The position numbers and the translations under genes were made by a program. DNA of 64,000 nt from Chimonanthus salicifolius. Its lineage: Eukaryota; Streptophyta; Magnoliopsida; Laurales; Calycanthaceae. Positions 21,190 to 31,928 of the stretch are shown here, piece after piece (positions within the stretch are counted from its first letter, which is position 1; every line of letters starts with the position of its first letter). The DNA is taken from the NCBI GenBank assembly GCA_013350335.1, contig CM023537.1:47552111-47616110 (forward strand). Direction: 5' to 3'. The notes beneath the pieces are model-generated. The model saw nothing but the letters and a program-made list of their open reading frames with translations, searched no databases and had not been told where the DNA came from.

Positions 21190-22270
21190 CAATGGAAAAC
21201 TAAGATTTATTTCTACCCTCTTCTTCGATGCAACTTCTCTTTTTCCTCTTCTCCAACTTCTTCTTCTTCTTCACTCTCTTCCTCTTCTTTGATTCTCAGA
21301 TCTTTTCTCTTATCTTTCTCTACTCTAAACTTCCCTCTCTTCTCTGCATCCTCTTGAATCAGGCAGAACCATCTCTGCAGCGTCTTTGCAGTGCATGTTG
21401 TTCCCCTATTCCGACTGTACGTCAACGCCCAGCAATAGCTCATCTCCATAGCCCAGATTTAGCCTACTTTCGCCCAAGCACTAATTTCCCTCCTTCGCCC
21501 CTACCTTCCACCGCTTTCAGCCAACACTCATATAGATTGTGTGATCCCAAATACAAACTGTGTTAAAACTCAGTAATTACAAATCCAAGTGGAGAAAAAA
21601 TATAAATACTTAGTCCAATTAAATATTACAGAAAGTTCCCAGAACAACTCACTTGTTGTGTGTGCACTGCACGTGTTCTTCAGTGTGTTTCACCAATCAA
21701 AGGGAGAAATTATTGATGTCCAATGCAGTCACCGTCTCAACGTCTGAAAGATTTGAATGGGTTGCCTGAGAATCATTTAGTGAGTGGTTGGTGATGATTG
21801 TGGAGTTCAGCCTGGCGGCGATTCGTTGTCCACTATAGTAATCTGGATAGAAATATGGCCTTGCTGGAGTAGACGATCAACTGATGAAGAAAACGAACAA
21901 GACTATCTGTCTGAGAAACTGAAGGCTGCCTGAGTCAGTGAGTCTTTGAGTTCCAAAGTCCGTCAAAAATATGATCGTCGCTAGAGAATTAAAGGACAGG
22001 AATTGGTTGAGTCTTGAGAAGACAGAGAATCTGGATGGGATTCGGTCTGTAGACTGGAAGAGTTGTTGTCTGAGAGACGATTGCTAGGAAGTCCCAGAGA
22101 AGTGTCCCTGCCTCACTGCCACCTTGTTTTAAAAAAAATTTATACTGTAACTGTTGGAGGAAATTATTTTCAGTATGTGACTGTCGGAAGACATTTATCG
22201 CAGATTCAAATTTAAACAACGTAACGGTCGGAAAATAATTTAACCACAAATTTGAATTCAAATATATTCA
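21190..22270 (-). repeat. Probable 3' end and LTR of the minus-strand gypsy element
   Basis: It lies directly downstream (minus strand) of the gypsy integrase. The stretch that reads KQGGSEAG on the minus strand near 22120 (plus coordinates) resembles the purine-rich last codons of such elements. A pyrimidine-rich block (21230-21330, plus strand) and no host-gene motif follow. LTR edges and a partner LTR are not visible, so limits are approximate. Confidence 0.35.
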
Positions 22271-22273
22271 AAT

Positions 22274-22878
22274 TTAAATTAAAAAAAAACTGCTGAATTG
22301 AGTTAAGGTAAATAACTTGGCTCTATTCAAGTATTGTCGTTTGGGACAAATCAAAAAGAATTCATGTTCTCCCAATCGGGTCATTCTCGTTTTCTTACTG
22401 AGAATCAAATCTTCTAAAACCGCATTACTTAGGTTCAAGTCATGCATTGCTGGTAAAAATGGTAATTCCTCTCGCTCATCAAGTAGATATGGCTCAAAGA
22501 GCTTGAGGTTCACGGCATTGGTTACTGAGTACATTTGCATATACCTTGGTAAGTCCAACTTGAAAGCATTTGTACCATATTGCTCTAGAATCCAGAATGG
22601 ACCACAGTGTAGTGGCTTCAACTTTCTATTAGGTCCTTGTAATCGAGCCTTTCCAATGTACAAGCATACTAAATCGCCAACTTACTTTCTTTGTTAATCT
22701 CATTTCCTGAAAATAGCATGTCAAACGGTGATTGCGGAATAGACCCGTAGCATATCTAAAATGAGACTTTCTTGTAGAACTGTGTAATGCCCTATTATAG
22801 CAATATTGAATGTAGAGAAAGTTTTCATCCCAACGTCTTGGTTTTTGTTGGTTGTACTCTCGTAGAAGCTGAACAATG
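22274..22878 (-). pseudogene. Ty3/gypsy integrase C-terminal part
   Basis: On the minus strand this reads TIVQLLREYNQ, then WDENFLYIQYCYNRA, SSTRKSHF, and on to YIGKARLQGPNRKLKPLHCGPF and KLDLP. This is the end of the integrase core and the GPY-type C-terminal module. A frame change falls near 22650. It continues the frame left at 24749, with the solo LTR 22884-24743 between them. No chromodomain is evident. Confidence 0.85.
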
Positions 22879-22883
22879 GTCAC

Positions 22884-24743
22884 TGAAAGTTCCCATTTTC
22901 AATGTGCTAGAACATCGTGATTGATCCTAGAAGGGGGTAAATATGTCAATCCCATTTTTAATGGTGTTTATAAAATTCTTGATTTAAAGTGCAGTGGAAT
23001 GTTTATCAAGAAATTTGTTTAGTGTGATAATTTCATTAAGCGATCACACTAAGATTATGACCCTTTACATAAACTTTGATTATCAATGCTTGTACGCAAC
23101 GTGTATAATGAGATAATCAATATGCAAAATGATGTGTGTTAAGAAGAGTACTTAAATACTAAATACAAACACACATAGATCAAGCATCACAAGACCAATT
23201 TAAAGTGGTTCGGTTAGCCAACCTACATCCACTGCTAGGACTCACTCAACCTTGAGCTATCCCCAAAATCCACCTAGTGGGGAGTTACACTCTCACAATT
23301 AGAGTAGGAATTTCACCTCACTCAATCGGTTGGGAATTTCATCCACCACTATCGAATAGGAATTCCACCTATCCATTTGATCGGGAGTTCCACCCACCTC
23401 TGTGCCGGACACATTGCTCCAGAATTTTTTATAATGGTTCTGGGGTACCTCCACCTTAATCCACTTAGGAACAAAAGTTTTAAATAAAATTAAAACCCAA
23501 AACCTTTGAAGCTCTTTCTTCTTATTTGTGCTTCTTCGAGATCCCACCCATGTATGCTGATGCTCTCCCTTATAGCCACTGTTTAGCAATCACATTCCAG
23601 GGTGTCAAGGAAACTGGGGTTCCCTAGTTTATGGTTCTCTCCTTCTCACTTTAAAACTCAATCTTCAGATTGGTTGTTTATGAGTTTTCATCCTTCTTCT
23701 CTTTCTCACAACTCAATCCATTTGATTGGATGTATTTGTGTCCCCTAGTGTAAGCACGAAATAGAGAGTGATCTTTCTGTTGGCCCTTGTTAAGCTCACT
23801 GATAAAGATGAGGCTCCAACTGATCTGTCCGAAGGATACCAACTGGTTGCATAAATATTGGTTTATATAGAGAAGGCAACCAGTTGTAGTAACTGTAATA
23901 TACCGATAGCTCGGTTGCATCGAGGGGTCGGTGACTAGAAATGTTATCATTACAATTCTGACTATTGTGCATTAAGTGCACTTCCAACGGTAATATTCTT
24001 TCTCGGTCGACATGTCGTTTGTCGCTGATGGGTCAACACTTATGGTACCGAGGGGTCGGTCCATACGGGTGCAAAACATGCTTGACAGTAGTTTCAACTT
24101 AGAAACCTGTTACCCAAAACGACTTGTTGCCCATTACCGAGGGGTCGATCCTAGTACTCTCGATCGGTCTTTGATTGTCGATATGTTTGTTTCTTCAATA
24201 GTCCACATGAGTTCAAAGTTTCAGAACTCAAGATCTTGATCGAGGAGTTGTTAACCACGAGGGGTCGTTTCAGCTTTTCACCGAAGGGTCGGTGCATACG
24301 AGACTCTCGATCAAAGGCATACCCAGAATGATAGTTCAATGTTCCAGAACCTACGTCATTCGGCCGACCAGTCTTTGACCACGATGGGTCGATCCTGACT
24401 ACACCGAGGGGTCGGTGAGATAGACTGGTCATGCTGACAGTGAACATAATTCATATTTCCAAGTTTGCTTTCATTTCACTGTCAAACATCCTCACTAGGC
24501 TTTTTATTATTTAACAGTTTGTTCTTCTAAGCCTAGGGATAGTCCTATCTAAGGTGTGGGTGCCACCTAAAGTCATCTATGGCCATAATACCTGTTTTGT
24601 GATTGCCATAACGATGAGCTTCAATCCGGTGGATCATGATCTTTATTTTTAATCATCTTGGGTCTTCAAGCTTCTGGCAAGTGCTTCTTTCTGAGTCATG
24701 GAATTGACAAATATAGGGTCTTGGCCAAGCCAAGACACTAACA
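22884..24743 (-). mobile_element. Solo LTR, SIRE-like copia family
   Basis: 1860 bp, reading TGTTAGTGTCTTGGC...GAACTTTCA on the minus strand. The perfect target duplication GTCAC (plus strand) is at 22879-22883 and 24744-24748. Removing the LTR and one duplicate restores a continuous integrase reading (VVNV then TIVQLL), which proves the insertion. TATATAAA (minus) is at 23872-23879. Its U3 holds six to eight imperfect inverted motifs ACCGA-N4-TCGGT (23910-24420). It is related to 3760-5489 and, more distantly, to the LTRs at 43111 and 47211. Confidence 0.95.
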
Positions 24744-24748
24744 GTCAC

Positions 24749-26830
24749 ATTTACAACTTTTGTCTATCCATCTGTTTGTAGGTGAAACACCGTAGACCTG
24801 TCTAGTTTTGTGTCCATCATACCACACAGTGTCTTCCAAAATCAACTTAGGAATCTGTTATCCTAATCACTAATAATACTTTGAGCGGACTGAAGTGGAT
24901 GAATATATGCTGGAAAAATAAATTAGGCGTTCCCTCAGCGTTGATCATCTTTTTGCATGGAATCATTATTGACATCTTGCTGAAACGATCCACCACCATA
25001 AGGATGCAATCATTTCCTTTCTTGGTGGTTGATAAACCTCCTAAGAAATCCATAGAGATGTTTTCCCGTGGTCTTCTTGGTACCGGCAATGGGGTGTAGA
25101 GTCCAAACCTCCAGTTGTTGGGTTTGCTTGTGTTACACATTCTGCATCCTTTGACAAACTGCTCTACTTTCGACGTCATATTCGGTCAAAACACAAATTG
25201 TTGTAAGTTTACGACAGTCTTATGGACGCCGAAATGTCCTGCCAATAGAGACGTGTGGGCTTCTCTAATTAACGGTAGTCTGTGTTCTTTCAGAATGCAT
25301 AACTTGTCTTCTTTGAATAAACCATTGTCTATATGATACCCTTGCTTCCCTTCCCCAGGTTTGTCCACCGTTTCATCTTCATTTCTATACAGACCCTTAT
25401 ATGAGTCAAACCCTGATGGTTCCACTTGCATTTCCACTGCAACTGCTTTGGATGGTGGCCTGGAGAGGAAATCTGCTAACTTGTTTGTGGTCCCCTTCTT
25501 GTATTTGATGACCAACATATATTGTTGTAAGTACCCCATCCATTTGAAATGTCTTGTATGCTGCAGTTTGCTTTGTGTTTGGAGATATTTCAAAGGTTCA
25601 TGATTAGTGTGAATCATTGTTTCCTTACCCCACAAATAAGGACGTCATTTCTTGATAGCATGTACAGTGGCATATAACTCCTTGTCATATGTGGGATAAT
25701 TTAATAGTGCTCCCGAAAACAACTCGAAGTGATAACACACTGGCTTACCACCCTGAAGTAGTTCGGCTCCCATAGCATAACCAAAAGCATCAGTCTCAAC
25801 TTCAAATGGTTGTTGCATATCTGTTAGTAATAACACAGGTGCCTTGGAGATCTTGTCCTTTAACTCAGTAAATGTTTTTTGCTTCAAAGGACCCCAAGTG
25901 ATAGATCGGTCCTTGGCCAACATTCGCAGCAATGGTGTTGCTATACCGGAATAATCTCTAATGAACTTTCGTAGGTACTGTGTTGCCCCAATGAAACTAC
26001 GTAACTCCATCTGTGTTGTGGGTGGAGACTATTCCTATATCACAGACACCTAACTTAGGTCAATTCGGATCTCACCATTGCCAACGATGTGTCACAAATA
26101 GTTCACTGTTTTCTTGGCGAACTCACACTTCTTCAAATTCAACCACAACTTTATTGTATGAAGAAGTTGTAACACCGCTCTTAGGTGTACCAATGCTCTT
26201 TCCATGTTGGACTATACACCAAGATGTCATAAAAAATACCATTGCAAATTTATCTAATATTGGTCTCATCACCTCATTCATCAGACTTATGAAGGTAGCA
26301 AGTGCGTTGGTCAGTCCAAAAGGCATAACTAATCATTCAAAGAGTCACTGCTTCATTTTAAAGGCAATCTTCCATACATCTTCGTCTTTCATGCGAACTT
26401 GATGATATCTGGATTTCAAATCCATCTTGTTAAGATACATAGCATGTTTCAATTGATCAAATAAGTCGTCGATATGGGGAAGCGGTATTGATTCTTGACG
26501 GTGATTTTGTTGAGTGCTCGGTAGTCGATGCACATGCGCCATTCACCATGTTTCTTTGATACCAGTATGACATGCGAAATTGCTCGAGATGGTCTTGACC
26601 GAATCAACCCCTTGTCCAAGAGTTCTTGTACTTGTTTCTTTAACTCATCTGACTCTACAATGGACTGTTTGTACAGTCCAACATTGAGTATTGGGGCATC
26701 AAGGAGTAGTTGAACCTCATGCTCTACTGGCCATCTAGGTGGCAACTCCTTAGGTTCTTGCAAGAACTCTTCAAAGCCTCTAAGCAACTGTTGTATCTTG
26801 TTTCTAATGTTTTGTGCAATCTTCATGGTT
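24749..26830 (-). pseudogene. Ty3/gypsy Pol (RT, RNase H, integrase N-half)
   Basis: Reading leftward from 26826: RT (VELLDAP-like [52 protein letters not shown]). The catalytic box near 26230 is broken: the first Asp codon has become a Tyr codon and the frame shifts. RNase H follows (SPVLLLTDMQQPFEVETDA, then YDKELYA), then the linker KYKKGTTNKLADFLSRP. The integrase zinc finger is at about 25070-25260 (CRMC), and the core (MDFLGGL, VVDRFSKM) ends near 24749 where the solo LTR lies. The reading resembles Reina-type gypsy, but this is by memory of motifs. Gag and protease upstream of 26830 are absent. Confidence 0.88.
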
Positions 26831-26840
26831 AGATTTGACT

Positions 26841-27964
26841 AGATCCATGGTCTCTCCTATTGCAGGCCGGATCAAAAGCAAAAGGCAATATGAACTTCTG
26901 ACTAGTGTTTACCAAATGTTTGGTTTTATATTACCCTGACCCATGTTTAGACCTAATTGTGTGATTTTGCACCGTTAAATGTGATTTGTGTTCCGTTAAT
27001 CGTAAAGATTACTGAGTTGGCTTTCCAAAAGGCCCAAGTTTGGTCCAATCCGAGCTCGATAGCTCATTGATCATAGTCGTTGAAGTTAGAAGGGCAAAGT
27101 CGTAAATAACTGAACTTTATTTATTTATTTTGAAAAAATGATCACCAAATTGTTTCCCTCTAGGAAACCATTCATTTGAAATATTTGGTTTACCAAAGTC
27201 ACACGCTCTATGATCTCAAATTTCGAGTTTAACGGACTCTTCCATTCCTTCGATTGATTTTCTGATCTTCATATATCGTAACCCCTTTAAAGGACTCACT
27301 TTGTAAAACCATAATTTAAAAATAATTGTAGAAGTAAAAAAAAATTAGAAAAATAGTCTGTGTTTTGACTGAATATTTCATGTTTTCAAATTTTCAAAAT
27401 AAAGTGTAAGACAATCTACATCGTGAGATGTGAGCCGTCGTTTTAACCAAAACACTCTGTTCCTTAGATCAATTAGCTTTTGACGTCGGATCTTCTTCGA
27501 GCTTTAGAACATTAGCGTGAGTTAAAATTATCAGTCATATCTGCAGAATCAGATTTTCTCTAAAAGATACTTCAAGTTTATGTAAATTTGATAAAAAAAA
27601 AGGTCGTTTTTGCTTAAATCGTTGGTTTTTTTATATGTATTTCTCTCAAAATTTTCATGGCCTATCTAGTTTTTAGTCCCTGGCCCATCAAACTAGTTGG
27701 ATTGATCTGATGAGGTCTCATTTTTACCAAAAAATTGAAAATGAGTTAAGAACAAAAAATGGATTAAAAAAGAAAAGAAAAAAAACTGATGATACCTGAA
27801 GAGAGTAGAGCCATAGAAGGCCACTCATGATTCTAGTTAATATGAACAGAAAATTTGTATGAATTTGAGTTTTGGTGTTTTAAGAGATCTAAAAACATTT
27901 CTATTAAATTAATTCATGAGGGTGACCTTTGCACATGCATATTCCACGCCTTCTCATGAGATGA
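26841..27964. other. Unassigned spacer
   Basis: AT-rich DNA between the truncated gypsy pol and the MULE. I see no gag, LTR or gene in it. Confidence 0.45.
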
Positions 27965-27973
27965 TTCCACAAA
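27965..27973. repeat. 9-bp target duplication of the MULE, left copy
   Basis: TTCCACAAA lies immediately outside the left end and again at 35443-35451. Nine bases is the size made by Mutator-like transposases. Confidence 0.97.
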
Positions 27974-28585
27974 GGAAGCACTTACACATACCCAAAAATC
28001 CTGCCTCTACACACTCGAAATCAGATTTTCGGGTGAAATTACGATTTTACCCCGCTTTTTCAATCATTCGAATGAATGCCCAGTTCATTTTGGCATATGA
28101 ATGGGCTGAACAGTAACACGGAATACTGTTCAACCCATTCATTCGAATGAACATCATTCGTATACACTAATAGATTCATTCGAATGAATGCCCAGTTCAT
28201 TCTGGCATTTATTCGAATGATTGGCCTGAACAGTAACACGGAATACTGTTCAGCCCATTCATTCGATTCATTCGTATACACCCGATTCATTCGAATGAAT
28301 GGGCTGATTCATTTGAATGAATGTATCAGAGACTGTCTCAGAATGACAATCCAGGCATTCATTCGAATGAGTCAGCCCATTCATTCGAATGAATGCCTTC
28401 AAAAAGTGCATTCATTCGAATGAATGGGCTGATTCATTCTAATAAATGCCTGGACTGCCATTCTCAGGCTCTCTCTGATGCATTCATTCGAATGAATCAG
28501 CCCATTCATTCGAATGAATGCCTTGAAAACGTGCATTCATTCGAATGAATGGGCTGATTCATTTGAATGAATGCGAACTTAATAT
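27974..28585 (+). repeat. Left terminal inverted repeat of the MULE
   Basis: The outer 85 bases match the inverted right end nearly base for base (shared blocks AATCCTGCCTCTACACAC, TTTTCGGGTGAAATTA). Then come about seven perfect and seven imperfect copies of the 16-bp palindrome ATTCATTCGAATGAAT, spaced by CAGCCC/GGGCTG-type linkers or by a block containing GACAATCCAGGC. Confidence 0.93.
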
Positions 28586-28789
28586 ATAATAACTGGCGAT
28601 TCATTCGATCGACACCGAACCCTAACCTTCTTCCCTCATTCGCCGTCCCTCATTCCGAAACCCTAAATCGAAGCTCTCCCTCCCCCTTTCACTCTCCTGC
28701 TCCGGCGCCGGCTCCGGTCGTGTCTCTTTCATTCTCAGCTCTCCCTTTCCTCATTCTAAGCTCGCCCGTCCCCATTCCGAAGTCCCTAT

Positions 28790-28935
28790 CCCGAGCCCGT
28801 CCCTCATTCATTCGAATTACACCCCCATTAATTCGAATCACACCCCCATTCATTCGAATCATACCCCTTTCATTCGAATCACACCCTCTTTCATTCGAAT
28901 CACCCCCATTTCATTCGAATCACACCCCATTCTCC
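28790..28935 (+). repeat. Tandem 18-22 bp repeat inside the left end of the MULE
   Basis: Seven or so copies of CATTCGAATCACACCCCC with small changes. Each carries half of the terminal palindrome. The array ends 40 bases before the ATG of the plus-strand gene, so it lies in its leader. Confidence 0.8.
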
Positions 28936-28975
28936 CTCTTTCTTCATTTCTTTCGAAAAAACCACCCTTTAACCC

Positions 28976-30942
28976 ATGGCATCGTCGAAAAGGAAAGTAA
29001 CCTCAACAAGGGGAGGGAAAAAATAAAAAAAGGACACGGCATTCGACCCCAACTATTTCGTATCTTCGGAAGCCGCGACCATGTACAGAGAGGATTTCTC
29101 CACACCGTCCTATATATTTGGTAAAATCGTGGACCTTTCTTTTTTCACAAAATTTGGCTTTAAAGTTGAATCTTATTTTGAGAAAATGGGTTGGGGGTCT
29201 TTCTTGGCATTAAAATGTGATATGTATCCTATAGTAGTTAAAGAATTTTATGCCAATGTGGAAAGAATTGATGATGACTCGGTTAAAACATCTGTCCAAG
29301 GGCAAGAACTTGTCATTACAAGGGAAAGGTTAGACTTCCTATATAATTTCCCGAAAGATGCGATTAGAAAGTACGACAGTCGTACATGGCCCACTGATGT
29401 TGAGGGCTTTGATGTTTTAGTAGCCCTGAATGAAATCTGTGGGAGGACAGATATTACAGAGAAGAAAACCCCCCTCCTCTGACGAGCTTAACATTAGAAG
29501 CACGAATCATCCACCACATAGTTGTCAACTGTCTTTGCCCTAGAAAAGGGCATACTACTGTGACATGGTTCGATGTCTTTTTTATTTGGTGCATCATGAA
29601 TGGGAAACAAATCTCCCTCTCCCATATCATCATTAGTCACATGTGCGCCTGGTGGAAGACCAGAAGATGTAGTCTTCTGTACGGTCTTTTTCTATGTTCA
29701 TTTTTTAAAGAACGCGGAATCCCTCTTTCCCCCGATGATAAAGTTTGTTTAGACCGATTTGATTATTTTAATGATTCAACTTTGAAGAAAATGGGATTCC
29801 AACTCGACACAGTGAGTAACAAATGGCTACCTAAAGTTGTCAAGGCACTTCAACTTGAGCCTGCACCACCTGAGCCATCTGAGGCATCTGAGGCGCGTGA
29901 GGCACGCGAGCCACACGAGCCACGCGAGGCACGCGAGCCACGCGAGGCAGGGACTCCTCCTCAAGAAGGATCAACTGGAATCAACACGCAACAGATTCTT
30001 GATAGCATTTCTTCTTTGGAGGAGAAGATGGATCAGAGATATGATCAGGTTTCTGTAAGCTTGGATGTGATACAGAATCAGATTATACATACTTTAAGGT
30101 TGGCAGTGCTTATAGCACAAGAGAGGGGGATAACAGCAGCATTATCAGCAGAAGCAAATGGGAGTTTAAGAGCAAGGGTGTCTAAAGAATATGTAGGAGC
30201 CGCTTTTGTCCCTATTCGTCCATTTGGATCAGCAGGTTCAGCTTTAGGAGCAACATCTGGCACCCCTGCTTGACCATTTCGATCAGCAGCTTCAGCTTCA
30301 GCAGCAACATTTGACACTCCTGCTCGTCCATCTCGATCAGCTGCTTCAGCTTCAGGAGCAGGATCTGGCACCCCTGCTCTTCCATCTGGAGCAGGTGCTT
30401 CAGCTTCAGGCACAGGATCTGACACCCATGCTCCTACATCTGGAGCAGGTGCTTCAGTTTCAGGAACAGGATCTGGTACCCATGCTCCTACATCTGAATC
30501 AGGTGCTTCAGCTTCAAGAGCAAGATCTAGCACCCCTAGTCCTCCATTTGAAGCAGTTTCAGGCCCCCCAGTTCGGCCGAGTGCATTAGTAGCTTTTGGC
30601 CACTCTGCTCGTCAGACTGGATTAGCAGCAGCTTCTGGCCCCCGTATTGGTCCGACTGGAGTTGCAGCTGCTACTGGCTCCCGTTCTGTTCTGAGTCAAG
30701 CACCAGCAGTTTCTCGCCCCCGTCCTCATCAGACTCCACTTATTCTATATGTACCTCCAGTTCATGCACCTCCTGCTGCACCTACTGCACCTACTGCACT
30801 TCCTGCTGCACCTCTTACTGCACCTCCTGCTGCACCACCCGTTGCACCTCCTGCTGCACCTCCTCATGCACCTCCTGCTGCACCTCCTGCTGCAACACCT
30901 GCCTCACCTTCTACCTCTGACCCGGATATTATTTGTCTTTGA
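28976..30942 (+). pseudogene. Plant transposon-domain gene (Transposase_32-like), broken
   Basis: The ATG at 28976 (MASSKRKVTSTRGG) opens a product typical of the putative plant transposon protein family: EFYANVERIDDDSV, LVITRERLDFLYNFP, then LEARIIHHIVVNCLCPRKG, TWFDVFFIWCIMNGKQ and ERGIPLSPDD. Next is a linker of repeated EP/REA words (29870-29950) and a short coiled-coil (29990-30090). A Ser/Gly/Ala-rich part with about five 21-residue repeats (30225-30530) follows, then a Pro/Ala tail to the stop at 30940-30942. Lesions are a stop near 29024, a one-base frame change in a C run near 29470, and a stop at 30271-30273. Its function is unknown. Its place mirrors that of the accessory gene of maize MuDR, which is inference only. 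Confidence 0.75.
30225..30530 (+). repeat. 63-bp in-frame tandem repeats
   Basis: About five copies built on GCTTCAGCTTCAGGAGCAGG and GGCACCCCTGCTCTTCC, coding for ASASGAGSGTPA-like units in the tail of the plus-strand MULE gene. Confidence 0.85.
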
Positions 30943-31928
30943 TGTACTATTTTTTTTTTATTGACATGTAAAAGGATGTAAATTTCATATTTTGAATGAA
31001 CATGTTATATTATTTATCTCCTGGTGCCTGTTTTGTTGTGGACCTTTGAACAATGATAATGGTATAATGTAAGTGTAGCCTTCTTGTTCTAGATTTCTAT
31101 CATCATGTGAACTTAGCAATATCCCACCCCTTTAGAATAAATGGATCGATTGAATATTTATTTTTTAACAAGTTGAGTCAATCTCTTGGAACAAGATATT
31201 TAATAAGGCTATTTTTAATAAGCCTGCCAACAATAAGGCCATCTTGCTAAACCCCACTTTCTCATATAATTCAATATTTTCATTTGAGAACTCAAAAGCA
31301 AAGGAGAGTTGTTCTATGTAAGGAAGAAGTAAGAAAACAAGGCTTTTGATGATTTTATAGTGACTACTAAACATTAATGAAAGTGAGGAGGGAAATCTCT
31401 ACTATCATCTTCGTGGAAAGCATTCATGCCACCATAAACTCCAACACAATCGCTTTATCCTTTAATTTGAATGCATCTGGATTTCAGCTCCATTTTGAAA
31501 TAAAAAATGGAGAAGCACAGACCCCTCGGCTTAATGGTCAAAACTTGTCTTTGTTTTCAGATAGTTTTAGGATCATGTCTCCCTCGATATAAAAAAGTCT
31601 CACTCTCCATTGTTTAGTACTTGGGGTGTGCAAATTGGGAGGTTTACACATGCTCCAAAAATTAGTTACATGAGATGCCCGGATACCATGATCTTAAAAA
31701 AATAAATAGAAAATGGAGTTAATTATGCATTTTAAATGCAAAATAGTGTGCCAAATCAACTTGAAAATTGTAAAACATAGGCTTTACAATTAACCCACTT
31801 CACAAACCATTACCCTTGAGCAATTCATAACTCTCTAAAACTAAATATCTAGTCTAAAATCGAGGAACATAGTAATAACAAAGAGAAAATACATTGACAC
31901 TCCTATCTTCACTTCATTGATTCCACCA
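30943..31928. other. Middle of the MULE, between the convergent genes
   Basis: AT-rich DNA that should hold both 3' ends. It contains a short segment at 31615-31700 that also occurs near 62600 and may be a later SINE-like insertion. Otherwise I see nothing in it. Confidence 0.5.
31615..31700 (+). repeat. SINE-like dispersed fragment
   Basis: The core ATTGGGAGGTTTACACATGC is shared with 62619-62638. Both copies continue with CCAA(A/G)(A/G)ATTA(A/G)TTA, then GGAT(A/T)CC(A/T) and CATCTT/GATCTT followed by A-rich DNA. No pol III boxes could be assigned. Confidence 0.35.

Noticed and set aside
21228..21566. 112-codon frame with a hydrophobic, Phe-rich start like a signal peptide
   Set aside because: A C/T-rich tract gives Phe/Leu codons by composition; no domain follows and it lies in probable LTR sequence.
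28060..28290. Frames with repeated RMN and NEWAEQ words in both MULE ends
   Set aside because: They are translations of the palindromic terminal repeats, found in several phases on both strands, not genes.
30078..30533. 151-codon minus-strand frame with repeated EAEAPD units
   Set aside because: It is the reverse complement of the repetitive tail of the plus-strand MULE gene; repeat units divisible by three keep several phases open.
30749..30964. 71-codon leucine/histidine-rich frame
   Set aside because: Out-of-phase reading of the Pro/Ala tail of the same MULE gene.
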